A stretch of DNA of 64,000 nucleotides from Pirellulaceae bacterium. GTDB lineage: Bacteria; Planctomycetota; Planctomycetia; Pirellulales; Pirellulaceae. The translations under genes and the position numbers were made by a program. The stretch spans positions 62,001-126,000 of the forward strand of contig JADYZV010000099.1 in the NCBI GenBank assembly GCA_020852965.1. Direction: 5' to 3'. Below the pieces are notes generated by a model, which did no database searches, was not told the origin of the DNA, and saw only the letters and a list, made by a program, of their open reading frames with translations. Shown here in pieces: positions 33,127-43,075 of this stretch; position 1 is the stretch's first letter; each line of letters begins with the position of its first letter.

Positions 33127-35427
33127 CTAGAACTTCCAACGCAGCTCGACTCGGGAGCCACGTAAATCGCTCGCGTTTTCGCGCCAGCCGACCATGTGAT
33201 CGGTACGGAAGATCCAAGCGTTGCTGAGCGGCTTCTGATAGCGCATCCCAATGGCGTACTCGTCTCCCGGAGCATTGCGCAATTGAGCATGGCCGTTGGC
33301 GGACAGCGCTGCCACTTCCAATATCAACTGATGCTGAAAATCGGCTCCGAGGATATTGACTCCCAAAGCTGCCCCAGTTGCGTTGACCCCGGTAGCGTCC
33401 AGCGTCGGATAGCCGGTGAGACCATCGGTTTCAAAGTTGATCCCTGTGTTGTTGAGAATGCCCCCAGCCACGTTGGCGCGCGCTAAGCTCTGCGTACGTC
33501 CTTGACCGTAGAACAGGTTCAGATAGGGCACTAGCGTATTGGGAGCTTTGCTTATGAGCGAATTCTCTAGCAAAATCATGTGCCCATCCGCCGTGCGCTC
33601 ATCGCTGGGCAAACTCTGGCCGAAGTTGGTGATATAGCGGATCGAGTTCGATACTCGCATGAAGTAGCGACGCGTATAGGCCACCGACAAATTGTGATAG
33701 CTGCGATGTCCACCCACGTCATCGTGAACAAACGCATAGTCGGCTTCGATATAGCCATCGTAAGCTTCGATGAACCAAGCGGATCCAAAAAACTCTGCCG
33801 CATTGTTGTCGCCAGCAAAGGCGTCTGTGTTGACTTGATCGGACGCCCAGAAGAGCGTCGCGTCGTAGTTGGCCCACTTTAGCAGCGGACTGTTTTTAGA
33901 TGGCAGCGCCATGGCTGCCCCAATAACATTGTCATTGGCCCAAATTCCATTCTGGTAGAAGAGCGGCAGAAAGCCAAAGGAAAACGGCAGATCAAACGGC
34001 GTACTCTGATCCGTCAGCCCTCCAAGAATCGCTCCGGCATCCCCCTCAAAGTACAAATTGTCGAAGCGAATGTCGGTGCGGTCGACAAAATCGAGGCCAT
34101 GAGTGAAATCGAGCCGAGTAAAATCCCCGTTGCGGTCGAGCGGTCCCATGAGCGCATGCAGTCGCTCGGTGGAAGTGAGCTTCAAATCCATATCCAAATT
34201 CAGTCGGCTAGCCCAGTTATTGGTGTCCCCCTTGGCATTCCGATTGACTGCCACGCCAGTACGGTAGTCGCCATAGACTATGAAATGGGGCATGGCCAAG
34301 TTGTAGCGTCCGAACCATTCCTTGGCCGGTGGATAGATACCGCCCGCGTAGAATGGCCTCCACAGCTCGACCCATGGTCGTTGCGTTGGCACGTCAAACT
34401 TGTCTCGATAGGGCGACGCTTCCAATTGTGGACTGCTTGGGACAGTCGATATCGGCTGCGGCGAAAACACACTCGATGTATAGGGCGCTTGCCATGCTTG
34501 CGAGTCGACAATCGGGGGCTGCCCCTCTCCCGCCACTCCAAAGAAGTAGGGGCCGCTCACTTTCTTGTCTTTGTCGGCTGCACCAACATTTGGGAATCGG
34601 TTGCTTGATTCGGAAGCGTCGGCCGCGCTGCTGGGCGGTTTTTCATAGTCCTGCTGAGCCTCAGCGGAGCCGAGCAACGACTGCGGAACGCTTTCGAGTA
34701 GCGCTGGAGGTAGGGCATCGAGCGGATTGACCGGCTTCTGGGCTTGGGGAACACGACTCGACGAATCGAGTCCCTCTGGAGGAATTGCCTGCGACGGAAT
34801 TGCCTGTGGCTGCGATGCTTGGGGAGCGGCTGGCGGTGTCGGTAGGGACTCGAACTGTGGGGGTGTCACCGGCGGCGGCAGTGGCAAGGGCAAGTCTTCA
34901 AGCTTTGTATCGGTTCTATTGGAATCGCTGGGTGGCTGCGGGGGCGCCGGGAGCGTGCGTGGCCTTCCACTTCCGAGCTTAGGCGCAGGTGGGCTAGCCT
35001 CGGCAGGCGATGCACCGACTAGCCCCCCCAACTCGGGCGGCAGCGCCATTTCGGCAAGCGTTGGCCCCTCCGAAATCAAGCGCGTTTTAGTCTTGTTCGG
35101 TACGACCTCTTCTGGCAGTCCCAAACTCACCGTTGGCGATCGCCCCTGCTGAACCGGGACACCCAACGTCACGGTCGGAAGAGCGCGATGCTGAGCCGGA
35201 GCTCCCAGTGTCACCGCAGGTGGCGGACTTGCTGGGAGAGAAACCAGTGGCGATTCACTCGAATTCTGCCCAACGATCGTGCTCGTGGTGTCATTGGGCA
35301 AAGGCAATTTCCGAAGTTTCGATTCCAGCAACTCCGCTTGCTGCGCGCGCAGCGGCGCACAGTTCGTGAGCCCCAAGCCCACTAAGAGTATCGCGGCAAC
35401 AGTCGATGGGAACTTCAACATACACAT
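33127..35427 (-). CDS. Outer-membrane porin-like protein with Pro-rich N-terminal region
   Basis: The 766-residue protein has an export signal (MCMLKFPSTVAAILLVGLGL) and a Pro/Ser-rich region to about residue 300. That region holds three imperfect repeats of the form TVxLGxPxQ and an AIPSQAIPPEG repeat. From about 345 on, alternating-hydrophobicity strands rich in Tyr/Trp/Asn suggest a beta barrel, and the last strand ends in WKF with a terminal Phe, typical of outer-membrane barrels. It follows the pentahaem cytochrome gene by 76-172 bases (depending on its start) in the same direction. Function could be a porin or a barrel partner of the cytochrome. I recognise no named family. Confidence 0.72.
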   Translation of the reverse strand: MCMLKFPSTVAAILLVGLGLTNCAPLRAQQAELLESKLRKLPLPNDTTSTIVGQNSSESPLVSLPASPPPAVTLGAPAQHRALPTVTLGVPVQQGRSPTVSLGLPEEVVPNKTKTRLISEGPTLAEMALPPELGGLVGASPAEASPPAPKLGSGRPRTLPAPPQPPSDSNRTDTKLEDLPLPLPPPVTPPQFESLPTPPAAPQASQPQAIPSQAIPPEGLDSSSRVPQAQKPVNPLDALPPALLESVPQSLLGSAEAQQDYEKPPSSAADASESSNRFPNVGAADKDKKVSGPYFFGVAGEGQPPIVDSQAWQAPYTSSVFSPQPISTVPSSPQLEASPYRDKFDVPTQRPWVELWRPFYAGGIYPPAKEWFGRYNLAMPHFIVYGDYRTGVAVNRNAKGDTNNWASRLNLDMDLKLTSTERLHALMGPLDRNGDFTRLDFTHGLDFVDRTDIRFDNLYFEGDAGAILGGLTDQSTPFDLPFSFGFLPLFYQNGIWANDNVIGAAMALPSKNSPLLKWANYDATLFWASDQVNTDAFAGDNNAAEFFGSAWFIEAYDGYIEADYAFVHDDVGGHRSYHNLSVAYTRRYFMRVSNSIRYITNFGQSLPSDERTADGHMILLENSLISKAPNTLVPYLNLFYGQGRTQSLARANVAGGILNNTGINFETDGLTGYPTLDATGVNATGAALGVNILGADFQHQLILEVAALSANGHAQLRNAPGDEYAIGMRYQKPLSNAWIFRTDHMVGWRENASDLRGSRVELRWKF

Positions 35428-35503
35428 TCGAGCGAAAAGGAATTCTCAACTTCAATCATGGAAATCATGGAAACGAACAACTGCTGGATTGGGATGCAAC
35501 TCG

Positions 35504-37600
35504 CTACGGCACCGTAAACTCGACACTGTAGGGATGCAGGTCGATCGTCTGTTCAAGCATCCGCCGCTCCATTTCCGGAGTCGCCTCAACGAAGCGCATG
35601 AAGTAGATGGGCTCCATGCGGCTGCGCATGCGTGAGGTCAGACGGTAGGTGCCGGGTTGCGCGAACAACTCACCCGGAATGCGGTATCGCGCCAGCTTGT
35701 TTCCCTGTGGAGGAATCGACTTCTGTTCCATTCGGACAAATGGAGCATGATTCAAGACCGTGTAGGGAATCGTGGCCGGCCGGAGAAACGGAAGCTGGTC
35801 AATATCGACATTGACCGGCAAGTACATTTCGCGGTCCGTTCCTTTAACTCCCGTGATCATGAACTGGGACTGCAGATTGAATAGCTGCAAGTCAGGTGGG
35901 ATCAGGCGTTGTGCTACTAACAATGAATGCTGGTTGGCCAAGTCGCCATTGGCGTCCAAATAGCCGGACTCCCACAACCGAGCGCCTGTTGGACCAGTCA
36001 AAACCACGTTCAACCACAACTGGGGCTGGGCTCCTAGCGAGCCGCTGGGGCTATTGTGGCCTTCGCTGATATTGGACACTTTGTAGTGTAGGTGCAGGTC
36101 GCTGCCGCGTTGCGGTGGTTCGCGGAAGAATGGCCCGTCGACTTGCGTTCCCGCTTCCATCACTGCGACCGACGAAGCTTTTTTAACAGCCAGCAATCTA
36201 AAATTTTCGTCGAGCACTTTGCGCGCGTCGCGACGCTCATCGGCTGAAGTCCAATTGGTTGGAAAGGCGGCAGCAATCCGTCCCTGTGCGAGCGCCTGCT
36301 CAAATGCCTCGGTCCCCCAGCCCATGCGCCAATCGTACTCGAGCCATTGGTCGATCGTCCAACGATACGATTTTTCGTTATGCGGAAAAACGCCAGGATG
36401 GGCAATGGAATTGCCTGGCCCGAAGAACATATGGTTGGAGTGCTTGCGATTCTTGTCTACCGATTTGCCATTCATTTCGGCGACCGCACCATACTCAAAA
36501 CCGAGTGGCTTGCCTGGCACGAGCCCCATGTGGCAGTCTTGGCAACGGATCCCCTTCTTACAAGCTGGACCAGCGCGGTATTGCGCCCACACCACTTCCA
36601 GACTAATCCCTGGATGCACGACGACTTGATGACAGGGTTGGCAATAGGCACTCTCGCTGAGTTGCTCGAATTGGATCCCCTCCCAGTGGATCTCCTGCCC
36701 AGGCTTTTTGTCGTTGGGATCGAGTTTAATTTTGAAATTGTCTTTGTCGGCAATTGCCCGCGCAACCCCATCGCCGCCGATGTTGCCATATACGGGAGCT
36801 TGGATTGGGCCTGGTTCTATTCGCCGCTCACCATTGACGCGACCATAGGCTTCTTTCACTCGATGGCAAGCCACGCAGCTCACTCCTTCGCGAAAGACCA
36901 GCGGGGCGTCGACGATCGATCCTGAGCGCGGAAAGCCCATCTGCACGGCGGCCGGAGCGTGGCAACGGAAACAAAATGTGCCGACGGTTCCTTGGGTAAG
37001 CTCGGTCATCTTCTGCTCGAACTTGTTGAACATCGGCGACACAGCCGCATAGGCGTGCGCGCTGACACGCCATTCGTCATAGATCTTCTTATGGCACTGA
37101 GCGCATTTGGTCGCCGACGGATACAGGTCATTGGCAAATACCTCGGCGTGAGGATCAAGCCCAGCCGGCAGGCCATCGCGCGACGCAGGTTCGGCGCCAT
37201 GCGCGGCTCCCGGTAGATTGCCGCCCCGGTTCGTCGACCCGGCCGCTGGCCCCATCGCTTCCAGTAGCGATGCGTCGCTGCCAACCGGCTCACGGTCGCC
37301 GGCCGTCAAGGGAGCTAGCAAATCGGCATCGCCCGCGTAAGTACCTTTTTCCCGCAAGGCCCCATGCTCGTCCAATAGATTTACCGAGGGCAAGCTGGCA
37401 ATCGGTGCATTGGGCGAGGTTGGACCGCCGGTCAAGATCACTTGGACCGGTTGGCGATAGCGGTTGACGGACTGGGTCTGCCCCCAACTCGCTTGGCAGG
37501 TGGCCCAAGCCAGCAAGCCACTCGTGGCTAGCGTCCGCAACCGCCTCCTAAGTACTTCCGAGAACAACACGTGCAACTCCGACAGCGATTCGTAGACCAT
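35504..37600 (-). CDS. Pentahaem cytochrome c (cytochrome c554-like region)
   Basis: From the ATG at 37600 (698 residues), the chain has a signal sequence (LATSGLLAWATCQASWG), then from about residue 166 five CxxCH motifs: CAQCH, CFRCH, CVACH, CQPCH and CQDCH. The first motif plus KKIYDEWRVSAHAYA matches the cytochrome c554 type. The C-terminal ~250 residues carry no further haem motif and look like beta-rich domains. It is an extracytoplasmic electron carrier and possibly an oxidoreductase. It precedes the porin-like gene. A TTG at 37648 is the alternative start. Confidence 0.85.
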   Translation of the reverse strand: MVYESLSELHVLFSEVLRRRLRTLATSGLLAWATCQASWGQTQSVNRYRQPVQVILTGGPTSPNAPIASLPSVNLLDEHGALREKGTYAGDADLLAPLTAGDREPVGSDASLLEAMGPAAGSTNRGGNLPGAAHGAEPASRDGLPAGLDPHAEVFANDLYPSATKCAQCHKKIYDEWRVSAHAYAAVSPMFNKFEQKMTELTQGTVGTFCFRCHAPAAVQMGFPRSGSIVDAPLVFREGVSCVACHRVKEAYGRVNGERRIEPGPIQAPVYGNIGGDGVARAIADKDNFKIKLDPNDKKPGQEIHWEGIQFEQLSESAYCQPCHQVVVHPGISLEVVWAQYRAGPACKKGIRCQDCHMGLVPGKPLGFEYGAVAEMNGKSVDKNRKHSNHMFFGPGNSIAHPGVFPHNEKSYRWTIDQWLEYDWRMGWGTEAFEQALAQGRIAAAFPTNWTSADERRDARKVLDENFRLLAVKKASSVAVMEAGTQVDGPFFREPPQRGSDLHLHYKVSNISEGHNSPSGSLGAQPQLWLNVVLTGPTGARLWESGYLDANGDLANQHSLLVAQRLIPPDLQLFNLQSQFMITGVKGTDREMYLPVNVDIDQLPFLRPATIPYTVLNHAPFVRMEQKSIPPQGNKLARYRIPGELFAQPGTYRLTSRMRSRMEPIYFMRFVEATPEMERRMLEQTIDLHPYSVEFTVP

Positions 37601-37832
37601 GGTTGAGCCCAGCAGACTATCCCGTAGTCTTCGTATCGTCCCGAACAATCACGCAAACCAGTAAAACCGATATAACCACACGATTTTGCGTAATCTGCAT
37701 AGGCGCCATGCGTGGCTGATTTACCTAGCTTTACCACTCTCATTCTTTAGAAACCCCTCAAAAAATGCCTCTTCTTGTCAGGCGTGGGGTATGGTTTTAA
37801 TGGTATCTATTCGAATTGTCTGGAGAACCGTT

Positions 37833-38309
37833 ATGGGTTGCTCGTCGAACGCGCGAAAAGAATATCGCTGTTGTATTGCAGCGGAAAACTCTGCTGGCAA
37901 GCTAAAGATTGCCGGCAAGCAGTATAACGCATGTGTGTTGAACACATCCGCGACGGGCTACCGCGTGCGCGTCCCCAATTCAGTCGCCAAGCGAGTGCGT
38001 GGGCGTCGCGTCTGCGTTCTCGATTTTGCAGGTGAGCAGTGGGAAGTCGAGGTCAAATCGCGATTCACCGCAGATAGCCAATTCACAGATATCGGGTTCA
38101 CACGCACCAAAGAGCTGACGCGTTACACCATTCCCACATCGTGGTCCTTCTGCTCCTGCCCCAATTTGAACTTGTATAGCGATCCAGCCTTCCTCGGTTT
38201 CTTGGTCCTCGCATTTCTAACCGCCGTCGTCTGTTTGCCGGGCATTGGCGATTCGCTAGGTACTGCCCCTAGGGTAAAAACCGCTATCCAATCGTTCATG
38301 GGCGACTAA
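37833..38309 (+). CDS. PilZ-like small protein with C-terminal membrane helix
   Basis: The ATG at 37833 has GGAG at 37822. The 158-residue protein starts MGCSSNARKEYRCCIAA. The first ~110 residues have the rhythm of a PilZ-like barrel (RVRVPNSVAKRVRGRRVCVLDFAGEQW), and a hydrophobic segment lies near 125-145 (FLGFLVLAFLTAVVCL). The classical c-di-GMP signature RxxxR/(D/N)xSxxG is not clear, so binding is not claimed. It overlaps the 3' end of the lipoprotein gene on the opposite strand by 14 bases. Confidence 0.55.
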   Translation: MGCSSNARKEYRCCIAAENSAGKLKIAGKQYNACVLNTSATGYRVRVPNSVAKRVRGRRVCVLDFAGEQWEVEVKSRFTADSQFTDIGFTRTKELTRYTIPTSWSFCSCPNLNLYSDPAFLGFLVLAFLTAVVCLPGIGDSLGTAPRVKTAIQSFMGD

Positions 38310-39651
38310 CTAAGATTTGACCGATCGGGCGCGTCTCTGGCCAATAGGAAAGTACATAAGTGTTGCGTCCATCGACGACGGACACCTGGCACATAGTACC
38401 TGCTCCCACAGGTCGTCCCTGAGTAACCGGCTCTAAGTTGAGCTGATGCGCGCCGGCGGGAAGCCCTAACCTGAGCACCTGAATCTCGCGAGGCAGCAGT
38501 CCCCAGCAGCGGGTATCAGCCGACTCGGTTGCTTCCCACAACACGCCAGCCGCATCCATCGCCAACGACGTCAGCGATGAATTCAAATTCATCTGATCTT
38601 TGGCTGCGTACACGGCACCTTTCTTAACCACCCGGCGCGCAACCGTGCGCGCCATCACCTCGGGCAACTTGGCCGCAAACGTTTCGCTCGCTAGCCGATG
38701 CACGTCCGTAATGGGAAGGGTGGTGGATACCGGCTGCCCGTCAACTTCAACCCCAACTAGATCGAACGGTTTGGCCGGACTAACGATCTGAGGGATCTTG
38801 ATCGGTGCCAAAGTGGGCGGCACGGAATACTGGCCAACCGCAGAGACGATGCGGTCGGCGATGAGCAGAGCCTCTTGACTGGCTATCTCTTCGACTTCAA
38901 TTTTATACGGCCCTCGCCCCACCATGGCGATGACAACCACCACACCATGTCCCGGCGGACTGTGGACACCGTGTGCGGCTCGTTCCATGTCCGCTTGTAG
39001 AAACGTCGCCTCGGGCAACAACGCGGCCGCCTGCGTGTAGCCACGTAGCGCATCGTCGTAGTTGCTCATGCTCGCCTCGCTCATCAAGCCGCGCAGATAC
39101 GGGGCTACTGCAGGGACACAGTACGTCTCCGGGATCGAATTGCCCCAGCGTTCCTGAGCGGCGATGCGAAGCTGTTCGTGCTTGTCCAGAGCTTGCAGAG
39201 CGTAGCTCTCTGCATCCACCCCGTCCTGCATCAGGCTAGCCAACGACAGGAACACACGGATCAGCAGTTTTTCATAGTCCTCCCCGCTGTACGCACGTCG
39301 GCGATCATCGGTCATCAGCGACAGCGTAGCTTCCGTAAGGCTCTTTTGTTCGAGATGATCGAACTGGTCGCGCACCTCTCTCAGCCGCTTTTCAGCCCCA
39401 GCCGGATTGCCTTGCAGAAGATCGACGATGGCCAGATCGAGCTCAACTACCTGCGCATCGCCACCTCCCTTGGATGCCAATTTTGCGAGCTGCGTTTGGG
39501 CCTGAGGCAAGTCGTTGGTATAGAAGGACTGACGAGGTACTATCAAACGCTGCGAATGCGTCGAACAAGCCGCCAAAGTCAGCAAGCAGCAAGGCACAAT
39601 GACGATAGCGCGCCACAGCCAGAATGCATTCGTAACTCGGCTTAAGGGCAT
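38296..39651 (-). CDS. COG3014-like lipoprotein with helical repeats
   Basis: I choose the ATG at 39651; a GTG at 39657 is two codons earlier. The signal peptide ends in the lipobox LTLAAC. The mature part begins with helix-turn-helix repeats of TPR-like spacing (DLPQAQTQLAKLASKGGGD, AEKRLREVRDQFDHL), followed by beta-rich regions. In E. coli relatives a COG3014 lipoprotein gene lies beside LpoB. Here the next gene upstream on the strand is LpoB-like, 185 bases away, which supports the reading. It probably sits at the inner or outer membrane and may aid peptidoglycan synthesis. Confidence 0.7.
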   Translation of the reverse strand: MPLSRVTNAFWLWRAIVIVPCCLLTLAACSTHSQRLIVPRQSFYTNDLPQAQTQLAKLASKGGGDAQVVELDLAIVDLLQGNPAGAEKRLREVRDQFDHLEQKSLTEATLSLMTDDRRRAYSGEDYEKLLIRVFLSLASLMQDGVDAESYALQALDKHEQLRIAAQERWGNSIPETYCVPAVAPYLRGLMSEASMSNYDDALRGYTQAAALLPEATFLQADMERAAHGVHSPPGHGVVVVIAMVGRGPYKIEVEEIASQEALLIADRIVSAVGQYSVPPTLAPIKIPQIVSPAKPFDLVGVEVDGQPVSTTLPITDVHRLASETFAAKLPEVMARTVARRVVKKGAVYAAKDQMNLNSSLTSLAMDAAGVLWEATESADTRCWGLLPREIQVLRLGLPAGAHQLNLEPVTQGRPVGAGTMCQVSVVDGRNTYVLSYWPETRPIGQILVSRP

Positions 39652-39836
39652 GGGCACGCCAGACGTCTCGCGATGTCAAGATTCAAGCAATTCGGTCTAT
39701 TTTTCTTCCGCCCCCTCGCCGGCTTGTCCGGCAGGAGCGAAAGTTTTGGTTTTAGAAATGGCGAACTCTCAAACCGTCAAAACTTCTGCACATGCCAGAC
39801 GAGCTGGCAGGGGGCATAAAACAAGCAACCATGGCG

Positions 39837-40571
39837 TTACCTTCCGGCGGGGAACAAGCTGTAGTTGGCCAGCTTGCCCAACGGCGACTTGTGGTATCCC
39901 TTGCTGATCTCGGCCTGCTCTTTGGTGTAAGCCCCCGAGCGTGTGTCGACCAACTCGAGCGTTAACAAGTAGTCGCGCTGCGACGACTTGTTGCGCTGCG
40001 TGGTTCCGCTAGTCAGTGTAGCGTACAGCAAATAGTCGACCGGCTGCCCTTCGCGTTGCAGCACCGCCGTGAACAACTGCATGTTGCTCGGAACCAACAA
40101 CGAGTCAGGACGCAAGCGAGTCTCATGCAGAGCCGAATCGACCATGCGGCGACTGATGGCCTGGAACGAGTCGGCTTGGTTGATCTTCGCATCGATCAAT
40201 TGATAGATCTGCTCTTTGAAGTCGCCCAGCTCTTCAGAGCTCTTGTTCTCTACGCCCACAAAACAAACACGGCTCGTCATTGGCATGCCATCGGGGCCGA
40301 TCGAACCCGCCGCCGCTCCCCCATGGCAGCTTCCTAGCAGTTTCGCTACCGATTCTTCAACCAGCGGCTCGTAGACTTCACCACCAGCCGAGTGGCTACC
40401 GACCATCGGAGCATCCTCCTTGCGCAGCAAGTGACCGTATTGATAGCTGCGACAGCCCGTTGTCAAAGCAGCACCAGTCAGCAGTCCCGTTGCGCCCAGC
40501 CGGCTTAGAAAACCGCGCCGATCGAGCACGCTTGGTTGGCTAGAAGAACACCGTTGGTTCGTGAAAGTCAT
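39837..40571 (-). CDS. LpoB-like penicillin-binding protein activator, predicted Tat lipoprotein
   Basis: I start at the ATG at 40571 (244 residues). The N-terminus has a twin-arginine pattern, DRRGFLSRLGATGLL, then a lipobox, ALTTGC. The body matches the LpoB type: VCFVGVENKSSEEL..., YQLIDAKINQADSFQAISRR, and YLLYATLTSGTTQR. LpoB activates PBP1b transglycosylase/transpeptidase from the outer membrane. The Tat-type lipoprotein signal would mean export of a folded protein, unlike E. coli LpoB. A COG3014-like lipoprotein gene follows on the same strand. Confidence 0.78.
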   Translation of the reverse strand: MTFTNQRCSSSQPSVLDRRGFLSRLGATGLLTGAALTTGCRSYQYGHLLRKEDAPMVGSHSAGGEVYEPLVEESVAKLLGSCHGGAAAGSIGPDGMPMTSRVCFVGVENKSSEELGDFKEQIYQLIDAKINQADSFQAISRRMVDSALHETRLRPDSLLVPSNMQLFTAVLQREGQPVDYLLYATLTSGTTQRNKSSQRDYLLTLELVDTRSGAYTKEQAEISKGYHKSPLGKLANYSLFPAGR

Positions 40572-40742
40572 CGTCCTTGATTCCTGTCTTGGGTCGCCCA
40601 CGAATCCGTGCGGGCTGAATAGTCTTAGCCGAATCTCATCGCCCGAGCAATGCGAAACCCATCGTAGAATTGCTAGCAAACACACCTTGAGATTCGTTTC
40701 CCTACCCCAATCATCGACCTCAGGCCCAATTCCTGTTCAGTT

Positions 40743-40772
40743 AATGTGGCCCGACGCTCCGCCGTCGGATTC
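40743..40772. repeat. CCGACG palindrome, intergenic copy
   Basis: AATGTGGCCCGACGCTCCGC then CGTCGGATTC, the consensus form. It lies between the LpoB-like gene and the helicase gene. Confidence 0.85.
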
Positions 40773-40896
40773 TGCACTTCTGTATCTATGTGATTTCTGC
40801 ATTTCTACTATTCTGCATTTCTCCCGCCCCCTCGCCGGTTTACTCGGTGAGAGCGTAAGATTTTTTCGCTAGCATTGGCGAAACAGAACGACGAAC

Positions 40897-42792
40897 TCAA
40901 GACTTCTTCTTTGACTTCTTACTCTTCACATACGGTGGCGGGCTCTTGAATTTCTTGAATGGACGCCCCGCAGCTTCTGCGCCATCGTGTCCAGCCGCAC
41001 TGTAACCATTGCTCGCATTGCAGAGCTTGATCCGCAGTTGCTTCCCTGAGACCCACGTCTTTTGAAGCAATTGAAAAACGTCCTTGGGCATGCCTTCGGG
41101 CAGGTCGATGGTGCTGTAATTGCCGCGAATGTCGATCGAGCCGATATCCGAACCAGAGATTCCAGCTTCATTGGCAATGGCACCGACAATGTTGGCAGGA
41201 CGCACTCCGTCGTCTCGGCCCACTTCGATCTTGTAGCGTTCCATTCCCTGACGAGGCGGTCCGCTGGAGCGTCGCCCGGCACCACCACCTCCGTCGCGAT
41301 TGGAGCCGAAGTCGCTGCGGAATTCGCGACCTCCGCGTTCGCCTCGGTCATCCCGTGGCCCGCGCTCTCGGCGGTCGCCACGCGGCGAGTCGAAACTAGC
41401 CGACTTGGGCAGATCGCTAACGAGCAGTGGTTGATCGCCTCGCGCCAATTTGGCGGCGGCAGCGGCTACCATCTCCATGGGCTGTTGCGTCTCGGCAGCG
41501 ACCTCTTCCACCATCTTCTTGAAGAGGCTCAAATCGCCACCACCAAGGATTTCAATCATCTGTGCCTTAAAGCGTTCGATCCGTTTGAGGTTGATCTCAC
41601 GCGTCCTCGGGGGCTCGACCACTGCGATAGGTTGATTCGTCGCTCGCTCTATCAAACGTAGCTTACCACGCTGCCGGAAGGTCAAGAAGATCACCGCCAC
41701 ACCGCTGCGTCCAGCCCGTCCGGTACGTCCAATGCGGTGCACGTACGACTCGCTGTCGTGAGGCAAGTCGTAGTTGAACACGTGACTGATGCGCTGAACG
41801 TCCAGACCGCGAGCGGCTACGTCGGTAGCGACCAGAATGTTCAAGTGGCCTGACTTCAGTTGATCGACGGTTCGCTGACGTCGAGCTTGTGGTAGATCAC
41901 CATTGAGTGCCGCAGCCGATAACCCCAACGCACATAGACGATCGGCCACGGCGACCGTCGAGTCCTTGGTCTTGGTGAAGACGATCACGCCATCGGTCTC
42001 TTCGGCTTCGAGCATACGTGCCAACATCTCGGGCTTATCCCCTTCGTTGACGAACACGCAGCGCTGCTCGATCGAATCGGCCGTCAGTCCAGCCTTGCGG
42101 CCAATAGTGACCGTGGCCGGCTCCTTCAAGTGCTGATCGGCAATGCGCCGAATCTGATGCGGCATCGTAGCTGAGAACAATGCGATCTGTTTCTCAGCGG
42201 GAGTGTTTTGCAGTACGAACTCGACGTCTTCCAAGAAGCCCATGTTGAGCATCTCGTCCGCCTCGTCGAGCACCAAACAGCGAATCGAATCGAGGCTCAA
42301 CGTCCCACGCTTGATGTGATCGAGTACGCGACCTGGCGTTCCTACCACGACATGCACCCCTTTGCGAAGTGCCCGAAGCTGAGGTTCGTAGTCGGAACCG
42401 CCGTAGATGGCCGCTATCCGCAGTTTGGGCATGCACGCCCCATAGGTCTTGAACGATTCGGCTACCTGCGTCGCCAATTCACGCGTCGGTGCCAGAACCA
42501 ACACCTGCGGAGCAGTAGGTCCATTCATCTCCAAACGCGACAGAATCGGCAGCGCAAAAGCGGCTGTCTTGCCGGTCCCCGTTTGAGATTGAGCCAAAAC
42601 GTCTCGACCGTCGAGCACGTGAGGGATGATCTGCGCCTGCACATCGGTAGGAGACAGATAGCCGGTCATTTGAACCGCCAGTTGCACCTCATCGCTCAGC
42701 GGCAAATCGCGGAACAGCAATGTATCTGTCGACAAAGCGTCAGCAGCGGAAGTGGAAACGTCGTTAGGTACGTCGAGCACAGTGGTCGTCAT
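40897..42792 (-). CDS. deaD: DEAD-box ATP-dependent RNA helicase with DbpA/CsdA-type RNA-binding domain
   Basis: Starting at the ATG at 42792 (631 residues), the core has the Q motif region, AQSQTGTGKTAAF (motif I), PTRELA (Ia), VLDEADEMLNMGF (II, DEAD), SAT (III) and HRIGRTGRAGR (VI). The tail carries an Arg/Gly-rich stretch (RRERGPRDDRGERGG) and a DbpA-like RNA-binding domain (YKIEVGRDDGVRPANIVGAI to LRIKL). It unwinds structured RNA in the cytoplasm, commonly for ribosome assembly and cold growth. The symbol deaD/csdA fits by architecture. A longer frame from 42879 is less likely. Confidence 0.93.
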   Translation of the reverse strand: MTTTVLDVPNDVSTSAADALSTDTLLFRDLPLSDEVQLAVQMTGYLSPTDVQAQIIPHVLDGRDVLAQSQTGTGKTAAFALPILSRLEMNGPTAPQVLVLAPTRELATQVAESFKTYGACMPKLRIAAIYGGSDYEPQLRALRKGVHVVVGTPGRVLDHIKRGTLSLDSIRCLVLDEADEMLNMGFLEDVEFVLQNTPAEKQIALFSATMPHQIRRIADQHLKEPATVTIGRKAGLTADSIEQRCVFVNEGDKPEMLARMLEAEETDGVIVFTKTKDSTVAVADRLCALGLSAAALNGDLPQARRQRTVDQLKSGHLNILVATDVAARGLDVQRISHVFNYDLPHDSESYVHRIGRTGRAGRSGVAVIFLTFRQRGKLRLIERATNQPIAVVEPPRTREINLKRIERFKAQMIEILGGGDLSLFKKMVEEVAAETQQPMEMVAAAAAKLARGDQPLLVSDLPKSASFDSPRGDRRERGPRDDRGERGGREFRSDFGSNRDGGGGAGRRSSGPPRQGMERYKIEVGRDDGVRPANIVGAIANEAGISGSDIGSIDIRGNYSTIDLPEGMPKDVFQLLQKTWVSGKQLRIKLCNASNGYSAAGHDGAEAAGRPFKKFKSPPPYVKSKKSKKKS

Positions 42793-43075
42793 CGGAAAGT
42801 GGTTACCCTTAGGCCAGATTGCCAGCCAAGAAGATGGCCGGTCAACAATTAAGAAGGCCCAAAAGCGGTTCACACACACGTCCGCAAGCTAATCCAAGGC
42901 CATAAGTCGCCCCGGTAAATTCAGGCTCATTCTTTTCCAAGCCTCTCAAGTTACCCCAGCCCCAGCCAGATCGTAAGGGCAAATTGCTCGATTTACTTGG
43001 ACAATTCTGCCCTCGACCGGCTACGGCAGCTATGCCAACATAAAGAGCAAGCTAGAGTATCTGCAAGCGTCTTTG

